This document shows positions 1-6,071 of a stretch of 7,576 bases of DNA, piece after piece. Positions within the stretch are counted from its first letter, which is position 1, and the number at the start of each line of letters is the position of its first letter. The stretch comes from REEB509 sp044370335 (GTDB lineage Bacteria > Pseudomonadota > Alphaproteobacteria > Caulobacterales > Aquidulcibacteraceae), in NCBI GenBank assembly GCA_044370335.1, contig JBILVS010000129.1, positions 1 to 7,576 on the forward strand, read 5' to 3'. The notes under the pieces were generated by a model, which was not told the origin of the DNA, did not search any database, and saw nothing but the letters and a program-made list of their open reading frames with translations. Both the position numbers and the translations under genes were made by a program.

Positions 1-529
1 CTGCGAAGTGGAGGCGCTCATGGCGGTGGCGGAAGTGGAGAGCGGCCGCCTCGGCGCCTTCGGACCTGATGGACGCCCCGTGATCCTGTTTGAGCCGCAC
101 GTTTTCGCGCGCTTCACCAACCAGCAGTTCAACGAAAGCCACTCGCATCTGTCCTCGCGGCGGTGGAACCGCGCGCTCTATCCCCGCGGCGGGCAGGGGC
201 CGATCTATGACCAGCTGGCCCAGGCTTATGCCTTGGATGGCGAAGCTGCGCTCAAAGCCACGAGTTGGGGCCGCTTCCAAGTGCTGGGGCAGCATTTCAG
301 CTGGCAGGGGCATCCCAACGCCCATGCTTTCGTTGCAGCCTTGGCGCAGTCCGAAGCCAACCAGCTCGCTTCGTTTGAGAGGTTCATCGCCTACAACAAT
401 CTGGATGATGAACTCCGCCGGCTTGACTGGCGAGGCTTCGCCGCCGGGTATAACGGCCCCGCCTATGAACAGAACCGCTACCACGAGAAAATGGCGGAGG
501 CTTATGCCCGGTTGAAGGCGACCAGCTAG
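1..529 (+). CDS. N-acetylmuramidase (DUF3380) family peptidoglycan hydrolase, 5'-truncated by the window edge
   Basis: The reading frame is open from the window edge (codons start at base 2) to a TAG at 527-529, so the true start lies to the left; the in-frame GTG at 8 is probably internal. The visible ~175 residues match the N-acetylmuramidase domain (PF11860/DUF3380), which cuts the glycan backbone of peptidoglycan and occurs in phage endolysins and bacterial hydrolases. Landmarks are AVAEVESG near the start, where the Glu before SG is the expected catalytic acid, then VILFEPHVF, a central ATSWGRFQVLG block, and AGYNGPAYEQNRYHEKMAEAYARL at the end (given here as separate conserved blocks of one C-terminal stretch: YNGPAY and the final RYHEKMAEAYARL). 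Only about 10-15 residues of the domain seem to be missing, but an N-terminal peptidoglycan-binding domain or signal peptide could lie outside. No phage genes are visible nearby, so a cellular hydrolase or a prophage remnant are both possible. The gene is convergent with the beta-lactamase gene and overlaps it by 4 bp. Confidence 0.85.
   Translation, partial: CEVEALMAVAEVESGRLGAFGPDGRPVILFEPHVFARFTNQQFNESHSHLSSRRWNRALYPRGGQGPIYDQLAQAYALDGEAALKATSWGRFQVLGQHFSWQGHPNAHAFVAALAQSEANQLASFERFIAYNNLDDELRRLDWRGFAAGYNGPAYEQNRYHEKMAEAYARLKATS
526..529. other. Shared CTAG: overlapping stop codons of convergent genes
   Basis: The palindrome CTAG supplies TAG to the muramidase gene on + (527-529) and TAG to the beta-lactamase gene on - (528-526). 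The two genes therefore overlap tail to tail by 4 bp, with no room for an intergenic terminator. Confidence 0.9.
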
Positions 530-1464
530 CCGGCAGTGACCGCTTTCGCCGCGATCCGCCCGACCTCCGCCAGCAGCGCCTGATCCTCATCCCGGATGCC
601 GTCAAAGAACGGCGTTTCGAGATAGGCCGTGATCAGCAACGGCGCCTGACCGGGAGGCCAGACGATAGCGATGTCGTTGGTTTTGTTGCCAATACTCTCG
701 CTATAACCGGTGCCGGTTTTGTCGCCGGCGCGCCAGCCCTCAGGGAGGCCCGCCCGGATCCGGCGGAGGCCGGTTTGGGTGTCGATCATCCATTGAATCA
801 AAAGCGCCTTATGGGTTTCGTTGAGGGCCTGGCCTAACAGCAGGGTCCGCATGAGGTGGGCGTGCGCCAAAGGCGATGTCGTGTCGCGGACCTCGCCGGG
901 GGGGACGTTGTTCATCTCCGGCTCGTAGCGGTCGACGCGGGTAACCTCGTCGCCCAGGGCCCTAAGACGCCGCGTAAAGCCCTCCGGCCCCTCGATCAGG
1001 CGCAGAAGCATGTTGGCGCATATATTGTCGCTGGTTTTCTGTGTCCCCTCTGCCATTTGGCCCACGGTCATGTAGCCCAGAGCCAGGCTCGCCTGCGCGA
1101 TAGGGGCGACGGTGGGGAACATGTCGGCTTCAGTGAGCGGCACGTGTTGATCGAAGGCGAGCCGACCGGCTTGGATCTCCATTAGGATCACGCCGGCGAG
1201 GGCCATCTTGAAGGTGGAGCACATCCCGAATCGCTCGTCCGCGCGCCAGCCAAAACCCGCGCCGGAGCTGCTGTCGAGGACATAGGCGCCGAGGCGCCCG
1301 CTGGACCGGGTCTCCAGGACCTGCAGCTCCGCGACGGCGGCCTGCCACGCGGCGGGGCGTTCCATCCGGTCGGGGACGGGAGCGACCGTCTGGGTTCCGG
1401 CGCAGCCGGGGAGCAGGGCAAGGGCGGGGAGGGCGGTGAGAAGTGTGCGGCGACTGGACAGCAT
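526..1464 (-). CDS. Class A beta-lactamase, predicted lipoprotein
   Basis: This 312-residue protein is a complete class A serine beta-lactamase, which hydrolyses beta-lactam antibiotics in the periplasm through an acyl-enzyme. All active-site motifs are present: the nucleophile box STFK (Ser83, Lys86; Ambler 70 and 73), SDN at 145-147 (Ambler 130-132), EPEMN at 181-185 giving the deacylating Glu (Ambler 166) and Asn170, and KTGTG at 249-253 (Ambler 234-238). Cys82 is Ambler Cys69, but Ambler 238 is Gly, so the disulfide of the KPC-type carbapenemases is not possible. The N-terminus has RR at 5-6, a hydrophobic stretch and LLPGC with Cys21 as lipobox, so the enzyme is probably lipid-anchored; the RR could also suggest Tat export. 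The ATG at 1462-1464 is chosen because it gives this signal; no strong Shine-Dalgarno precedes it. The gene lies directly downstream of a broken O-antigen-ligase-like gene on the same strand. The substrate spectrum cannot be read from the sequence. Confidence 0.93.
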   Translation of the reverse strand: MLSSRRTLLTALPALALLPGCAGTQTVAPVPDRMERPAAWQAAVAELQVLETRSSGRLGAYVLDSSSGAGFGWRADERFGMCSTFKMALAGVILMEIQAGRLAFDQHVPLTEADMFPTVAPIAQASLALGYMTVGQMAEGTQKTSDNICANMLLRLIEGPEGFTRRLRALGDEVTRVDRYEPEMNNVPPGEVRDTTSPLAHAHLMRTLLLGQALNETHKALLIQWMIDTQTGLRRIRAGLPEGWRAGDKTGTGYSESIGNKTNDIAIVWPPGQAPLLITAYLETPFFDGIRDEDQALLAEVGRIAAKAVTAG

Positions 1465-1473
1465 GCCTAAGAC

Positions 1474-2763
1474 CTAGACGCGCCAAGCTGGCCTGTCACC
1501 AGCAAGCGGCGGGTCTGCCCCGAGCGGCCGAGGATCGGGCCAAGCCGCGGCCAGCCATAAGGCCGTCGAGCCCGTCCAAACCATTTCGCAGGGGACGGCG
1601 AAAACCGACCCGACGACGCTGATGGCTCGTCTGGTTGTCGTGACGCCGATAAAGCGCAATCACCGCCAATCGGGTCAAGACTTGGGAAAGCGCGCAGACA
1701 AGTCCAAAGCCGACCAACGCGAGCGCGATGACCTTGCTGGGATAGTCGAAATCAATGCACGCCTGAACCAGACCATTGTAGGCGGTGAACGGGCGAAAGT
1801 CCAAAATCTGGATGACAAAATCCAAAGGGCCGTCAGGTGGATAAAAATGGGCGGCGTGACCGTACCCCGTGGCGATCTGTTCCTGCATATGCTCTTCCAG
1901 CGCGGTCCAGATCATGGTCCGGCTGGTCAAGGTTGCGTTCGGCGACCGCGAGAATTTCGGTCTACAGAACCGGTCCCGGGAAAGCCATGAGGCTGATAAG
2001 CAAAACCCCGGCCGTCACCAGCGCGATCGCCGTGAGCGGCCCTCGGCGCAGGCTGAAGCAGCCGATCACGGCCACAGCCCCCGCCATCAATGCAAGGAGA
2101 GGCGCTATCGACTGCGCTTGAAAGATGACCAAAACGCCGAGCCCGAGGCCAAAAAGGCTGGACCACGGCGACGGCCTCAAAGAAAGGCGCCCGATGCTGG
2201 CGAGGGCAACACTCGCTGCGGCCACGCCCAAGGCGTTCTTCTCCAGCCATAGCCCCCGCCATGCCCCGCCGCGCTCTTGCTGCATTTGGCCCAGACCGGG
2301 CGCCGCCAACGCAACCACCGCGCTCAGCCGCAACAGGCAGACTCCGATTACGAGAACGGTCACAAGCGCCCGTTCGGGCCCATCCCGCCCGGCGTAGGCG
2401 TGCGCCAACCCGTTCGCAAAATGGAAAAGAACAGCCGTGCGGGTCTCATTCGGATTGATTGACCACGCCATGGAAGCGGCCGCCCAGACACACAGCAGGG
2501 CAAGCAGAGCTGCCGGCCAAGACGCCAAAAACCCTCAGGCCGCCCGGATGGCGCAGAAGCCCGGCGCTGGCGATCAAAAGCGTCGCGAGAAAGCAGAGCG
2601 GCGATCACGCGCCGAGCGCCGGGCTGACCGGTATGGCCTTGATCGGCATCGCCATGGGCGCGTCGCTGGCCAAAATCAGAGCTGCGATCGCGCCGTCGGA
2701 GGATTGGATCCCGCGATGGCTGCCGATGGCGTCAGGCCGTGGCGAGTCCATGGCGAACGTCAT
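1474..2763 (-). pseudogene. Decayed O-antigen ligase / ExoQ-like polysaccharide membrane protein
   Basis: Pieces of one protein are spread over different minus-strand frames. An N-terminal piece starts at the ATG at 2763 and stops at TGA 2607-2605. A hydrophobic segment (CFLATLLIASAGLL) follows in the same frame after that stop. The frame then shifts near the A5 run at 2527-2531 (T5 on the coding strand) into a long membrane segment, which ends at TAG 1964-1962. Another shift near 1930 leads into the C-terminal part, and a further shift near 1625-1640 is likely. The O-antigen ligase/Wzy-like family is recognised from WSINP, GAWRGLWLEKNALG (about 2265-2226; family pattern W-G-x-hKN-LG), LTSRTMIW (family LTGRT-x-W), GYG and YNGLVQ (family HNG-x-L). 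Intact relatives have about 10-12 membrane helices and about 420 residues and join or polymerise surface polysaccharide in the inner membrane; the span here fits that length. The C-terminal boundary is uncertain: one frame ends at 1496, the other at 1474, only 9 bp before the beta-lactamase ATG. Plus-strand reading frames over this region look like antisense shadows. Confidence 0.75.
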
Positions 2764-2922
2764 TAAATCAATCCCTTAAGCAATCGCGAGACTTCTGGCG
2801 AAGACGTAAACAGAGTGTCAGTGACGACGCGGCGGCGCGATCAAGAAACGGCCTCCGTTGCCGCTCTGGACGAAGCCACGCCTGACGCCTAAACCCATGC
2901 GCCCCTGCAACGCGGAAACCCT

Positions 2923-4620
2923 ATGGCGCGCTTCCTGATCACCTCCGCCCTTCCCTACATCAACGGCGTCAAACACCTCGGCAATCTGGCTGGCTCGATG
3001 CTGCCGGCGGACGTGCATGCGCGGTTCCGCAGGATGCAGAGGCACGAGGTGTTGTTCATCTGCGCCACCGACGAACACGGCACCCCGGCGGAGCTGGCGG
3101 CGTCGGAAATGGGGATCACCCCGCGGGCCTATTGCGATCAGTATCACGACATCCAGAAGGCGGCGGGCGAGGGGTTCAGCCTCTCGTTTGACTGGTTCGG
3201 GCGGACGTCGAGTCCGCCGAACCACAGGCTGACGCAGCATCTCGCGGAGGCTCTGGAGCGCAACGGCTTGCTGGAAGAGCGTACGACGCGGCAGGTCTAT
3301 TCCAACGCCGACAAGCGGTTCCTGCCGGACCGCTATGTTGAGGGGACCTGCCCGGTCTGCGGCTATGAGAAGGCGCGGGGCGATCAGTGCGACAACTGCG
3401 GATCGCTGCTTGATCCCGTGCAGCTGAAAAACCCCCGCTCGAAAATCTCGGGATCCTCAGACGTAGAGCTGCGAGACACAGCCCACCTCTTTTTGCTGCA
3501 ATCGAAGATGCAAGACCAGATCCGCGCCTGGGTGGACAAAGCTGAGGGCTGGCCGAGCCTCGCCCGCTCCATTGCCTATAAATGGCTCGACGAGGGGCTG
3601 ATCGACCGTTCGATCACCCGGGATCTGAGCTGGGGGGTGAATGTCACCAAAGACGGGGCGCCGAGGCCGGGCTTTGACGAGAAGGTCTTCTATGTCTGGT
3701 TCGATGCGCCGATCGGCTATATCGGCGCGAGCGTGGAATGGGCCGAGGCGCAAGGCCAGGACTGGGAGCGCTGGTGGCGCACCGACAAAGGCGCGGACGA
3801 CGTCACCTATGTCCAGTTCATGGGCAAGGACAACGTCGCGTTCCATACCGTGAGCTTCCCCGTCACGATCATCGGTTCGGGCGAACCGTGGAAGCTTGTG
3901 GATCGGCTCAAGGCGTTCAACTGGGTCACCTGGTATGGCGACAAGTTCTCCACCAGCGAAAAGCGCGGCGTCTTCATGGATCAGGCGCTGGAGCTTCTGC
4001 CCGGCGATTACTGGCGCTGGTATCTGATGGCGAACGCGCCGGAGAGCAGCGACGCGGCGTTCACCTGGGAGCAGTTCAAGGATACGATCAACGCCGACCT
4101 CGCCAATGTGCTTGGGAACTTCGTCAACCGGATCATGAAGTTCGCCGAAACAAAGATGGGCGGGGTCGTGCCGGTCGAGGGCGAGGACGGGCCCCTGGAA
4201 GCCGACCTTCAGAAGGATCTCGAAGAACGCCTCGCCCGGATCGCTGAGTTCCATGACCAGATGGAGTTCCGCAAGGCCGCGGCAGAAACCCGCGCGCTTT
4301 GGGTGCGCGGCAATGAGTATCTGCAAGTGGCTGCGCCCTGGACGGCGCTGAAGACAGAGCCAGCCCGGGCGGCGGCGGCGGTGAGGGCGGGGCTTAACCT
4401 CTGCGCCCTGTTTGCGGCGGTCTCGGCGCCCTTCATCCCGGAGAGCGCGAAAGCGATCCGGGTGGGGCTTGGGCTATCGGGCGAGCCGGCGTGGCCTGAC
4501 GCGGCCGAGTCGCTGCGGCTTTTGAGGCCGGCACAAGCGATCGCTGCGCCGCCGGTTTTGTTCCGCAAGATCGAGGACACAGACGTCGCGGCCTGGTCTG
4601 AGCGCTTCGGCGGCGGGTGA
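2923..4620 (+). CDS. metG: Methionyl-tRNA synthetase (MetG), intact, without C-terminal tRNA-binding domain
   Basis: This 565-residue class I aminoacyl-tRNA synthetase charges tRNA-Met with methionine in the cytoplasm and is essential. Visible landmarks are ITSALPYINGVKHLGN at the start with the HIGH-type signature HLGN (18-21), a zinc knuckle C-x2-C-x9-C-x2-C (Cys143, 146, 156, 159), the YVWFDAPIGY methionine-site region (257-266), FMGKDN (299-304), and a KMSKS-type loop written KFSTS (341-345). An alpha-helical anticodon-binding domain follows, with WYLMANAPESSD and NVLGNFVNR. The protein ends without the EMAPII/Trbp111-like dimerisation domain found in E. coli MetG (677 residues), as in many shorter bacterial forms. 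The ATG at 2923 is chosen because the family's conserved N-terminus begins there; a weak GGAA lies about 6 bp upstream. The 159 bp before it, shared with the divergent ligase pseudogene, show no clear promoter to me. The stop TGA overlaps the ATG of the GNAT remnant (TGATG), indicating former translational coupling. Confidence 0.97.
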   Translation: MARFLITSALPYINGVKHLGNLAGSMLPADVHARFRRMQRHEVLFICATDEHGTPAELAASEMGITPRAYCDQYHDIQKAAGEGFSLSFDWFGRTSSPPNHRLTQHLAEALERNGLLEERTTRQVYSNADKRFLPDRYVEGTCPVCGYEKARGDQCDNCGSLLDPVQLKNPRSKISGSSDVELRDTAHLFLLQSKMQDQIRAWVDKAEGWPSLARSIAYKWLDEGLIDRSITRDLSWGVNVTKDGAPRPGFDEKVFYVWFDAPIGYIGASVEWAEAQGQDWERWWRTDKGADDVTYVQFMGKDNVAFHTVSFPVTIIGSGEPWKLVDRLKAFNWVTWYGDKFSTSEKRGVFMDQALELLPGDYWRWYLMANAPESSDAAFTWEQFKDTINADLANVLGNFVNRIMKFAETKMGGVVPVEGEDGPLEADLQKDLEERLARIAEFHDQMEFRKAAAETRALWVRGNEYLQVAAPWTALKTEPARAAAAVRAGLNLCALFAAVSAPFIPESAKAIRVGLGLSGEPAWPDAAESLRLLRPAQAIAAPPVLFRKIEDTDVAAWSERFGGG

Positions 4621-5109
4621 TGGGCGTTCCCCGCCTCCACCCCGCCGACTGGACCGCTCTGCGCACCTTGCGTCTGCAACTCCTTGAAAGGGCCGATGCG
4701 ATTTCGGGGCCGCGTTTGCCGAAGAGGTCGTGTGGGTTGAGGCGCGGCGGCGTCAGTTTCCGCGGGACGTCGTCTGGGTCGGCAAAGAGGCCGAAGCGGG
4801 CCTGGGCGGCTGTTTGATCTTTCGCATGCCCGAAGGCGCCAAACTGCGCTACGATAGGGATTGTATAGGAAGTATGTAACCGAGGCCATGCGGGGCGCGG
4901 GCGCAGCGGACCGGTTGATAGATTTCGCCGAAAGCCAAGCGCGCTTGCGCGGCGCGGCGATCCTGAAGCTTCTGGTCGCCGAGGAAAACGCCCGAGCGGT
5001 CGCGTTCTAACGCCGCCGGGGCTTTACCGTGTATGGACGCGAACCGGACAGCCGTTGGGGGGACGGGATCAGTTCCGCCAGTCTCGAAATGGCGAAGCCC
5101 TTGGCCTAA
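4620..5109 (+). pseudogene. Decayed GNAT-family N-acetyltransferase
   Basis: The start ATG overlaps the metG stop (TGATG), so this was probably co-translated with metG. Three frames carry successive parts of one GNAT protein. Frame one gives MGVPRLHPADWTALRTLRLQ, typical of the GNAT N-terminus. Near 4698-4703 the sequence shifts to a frame reading FGAAFAEEVVW and then VVWVGKEAEAGLGG, ending at TAA 4877-4879. From about 4858-4870 the third frame gives LYRKYVTEAMRGAGAADRLI (the acetyl-CoA-binding V-x-x-x-x-R-G-x-G region), then LLVAEENARAVAF, a TAA at 5008-5010, and RRRGFTVYG, finishing at TAA 5107-5109. The family pattern at the stop is NxxAxxFYxRxGF, so the stop replaces the conserved Tyr (TAC or TAT to TAA). 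Each frame change fits loss of one base (or gain of two); restoring one base at each site gives about 164 codons, normal for a small GNAT. The former substrate is unknown. It ends 2 bp from the convergent rlmB stop. Confidence 0.82.
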
Positions 5110-5111
5110 CG

Positions 5112-5885
5112 CTACCCGCGACCTCGGGAGGCCTCATAGAGCGCGATGGCGGTCGCCACCGATACGTTGAGGCTTTCTACGCCCCGAGCGATAGGGATGC
5201 GCGCCCGCGCGGCGCAGGAGGCGGCGACCCCCTCCCGCAAACCCTTGCCTTCCGCCCCGATCGCCAAGGCGAAAGGGCCGGGGCCTGCGGCGGCCTCGGC
5301 CAGCGACTGCTCAGCCTCGCCTTCAAGGGCAATGGTGGTGTAACCGCGCTTGGCGAGCTCTTCCAAAACGCGGCTCAAGTTTACAGCCCTGACATGCGGG
5401 ATCAGCTCGATCGCCCCCGCCGCGGCCTTGGCCAGCGCGCCCGTGAAAGGTGGCGACTTTCGATCCTGCATGACGATGGCCCGGGCCCCGAAAGCCGCGG
5501 CCGATCGAAAAATCGCCCCCACGTTTTGAGGGTCCGTTACCCCATCGAGCACCAAGACCGGCCGCGCGTCGATTGGAAACGCCGCCGCCTCAAGGCTGAT
5601 GGGCTCCAGCGGCCAAGCCCGCACCGCAAGACCCTGGTGCACTGCGCCCGGCGGCAGCATCCCGTCGATCGCGTCCGGATCCAGGATTTGCGGCTCAATC
5701 CCCAGCGGCAAGCGAGCCGCCGCATTGCGCGAGGCGATCACTTTTTCGATCCGCCGCCGGGGGTTCGCCAAAGCGGCAAGGCCCGCATGCACCCCCCACA
5801 CCCAGCTCGGACCGTTTTCATCGTGGCGTTCCTCACGATGCGGCTTTGATGCACGCACCCGCTTGAGCGGCGCTTGAGACCTCAC
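5112..5885 (-). CDS. rlmB: 23S rRNA (guanosine-2'-O)-methyltransferase RlmB, SpoU/TrmH family
   Basis: This 257-residue SPOUT-class enzyme uses S-adenosylmethionine to 2'-O-methylate a guanosine of 23S rRNA (G2251 in E. coli numbering), in the ribosomal A/P-site region. The N-terminal substrate-binding part begins with WVWGVHAGLAALANP (28-42). The catalytic SPOUT domain shows motif 1 as LDGVTDPQNVGAIFRSA (113-129; key Asn121 and Arg127), motif 2 as AIGAEGKGL (208-216), and motif 3 as RIPIARGVESLNVSVA (229-244) followed by AIALYE, which form the trefoil-knot cofactor site. The listed start is GTG at 5885-5883; a second in-frame GTG at 5858-5856 is an alternative, and I see no Shine-Dalgarno that decides between them. 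SpoU-family relatives can be confused, but the N-terminal GVHA segment, the length and the position beside tRNA-Tyr and tuf favour RlmB over TrmH. The gene diverges from tRNA-Tyr and carries no lesion. Confidence 0.9.
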   Translation of the reverse strand: MRSQAPLKRVRASKPHREERHDENGPSWVWGVHAGLAALANPRRRIEKVIASRNAAARLPLGIEPQILDPDAIDGMLPPGAVHQGLAVRAWPLEPISLEAAAFPIDARPVLVLDGVTDPQNVGAIFRSAAAFGARAIVMQDRKSPPFTGALAKAAAGAIELIPHVRAVNLSRVLEELAKRGYTTIALEGEAEQSLAEAAAGPGPFALAIGAEGKGLREGVAASCAARARIPIARGVESLNVSVATAIALYEASRGRG

Positions 5886-5911
5886 TATAAGACCGCTCCC
5901 TGACGCTTGGA

Positions 5912-5932
5912 CCCTGCGCGTTTACCGCAGGG
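5912..5932. repeat. Inverted repeat between rlmB and tRNA-Tyr
   Basis: CCCTGCG (5912-5918) and CGCAGGG (5926-5932) form a perfect 7-bp inverted repeat around a 7-nt loop, CGTTTAC. It lies 23 bp before tRNA-Tyr and 26 bp before the rlmB start in the opposite direction. It could be an operator for either divergent unit or a hairpin in a tRNA precursor leader. No T-run follows on either strand, so it is not a classic intrinsic terminator. Confidence 0.5.
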
Positions 5933-5955
5933 CCGACCGTTTGGGAATGGCGCCT

Positions 5956-6041
5956 GGAGGGGTGGCCGAGTGGTTAATGGCAGCAGACTGTAAATCTGCC
6001 CGCGCGAGCGTACGTTGGTTCGAATCCGACCCCCTCCACCA
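5956..6041 (+). tRNA. tRNA-Tyr (anticodon GUA)
   Basis: A complete class II tRNA of 86 nt with encoded CCA. The acceptor stem GGAGGGG (5956-5962) pairs with CCCCTCC (6031-6037), followed by discriminator A and CCA (6039-6041). The anticodon stem GCAGA/TCTGC (5983-5987, 5995-5999) encloses loop CTGTAAA with anticodon GTA at 5990-5992. A long variable arm spans about 6000-6013, as expected for bacterial tRNA-Tyr. The T arm is GTTGG-TTCGAAT-CCGAC (6014-6030). Its place between rlmB and the tRNA-Gly/tuf cluster fits the ancestral tyr-gly-tuf order known from E. coli. Confidence 0.97.
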
Positions 6042-6046
6042 TCCCT

Positions 6047-6071
6047 TTAGCGCCCAGTTAGCGCCCAGTTA
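6047..6071. repeat. 11-bp tandem repeat just after tRNA-Tyr
   Basis: TTAGCGCCCAG occurs twice in direct tandem (6047-6057, 6058-6068), followed by a third partial TTA (6069-6071). It begins 5 bp after the tRNA CCA. The final TTA is, on the minus strand, the inferred original stop codon (TAA) of the broken membrane-protein gene. It may be a simple slippage duplication. Confidence 0.8.

Noticed and set aside
1622..2779. Several overlapping plus-strand reading frames of 90-127 codons
   Set aside because: They are antisense to the O-antigen-ligase remnant, rich in Arg/Pro/Ala as expected for GC-rich shadows, and show no family motif. The minus strand has hydrophobic segments and recognisable motifs.
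3943..3957. KFSTS in place of KMSKS in MetG as a possible defect
   Set aside because: The class I signature loop is variable across MetG lineages and KFS-type forms are common. The rest of the enzyme is intact.
3457..4326. 289-codon minus-strand reading frame inside metG
   Set aside because: It lies wholly antisense to an intact, fully recognisable metG and is a GC-rich mirror frame.
341..5109. Mobile element or CRISPR as the cause of the broken genes
   Set aside because: I saw no transposase or integrase motifs, terminal inverted repeats, target duplications or regularly spaced repeats. The lesions are point changes and small indels.
5055..5849. 264-codon plus-strand reading frame over rlmB
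   Set aside because: It is antisense to rlmB, whose SPOUT motifs are complete. The protein is Arg-rich with no recognisable domain.
5912..5932. Rho-independent terminator at the CCCTGCG/CGCAGGG inverted repeat
   Set aside because: No T-run follows on either strand, and it lies between divergent units where a terminator is not expected.
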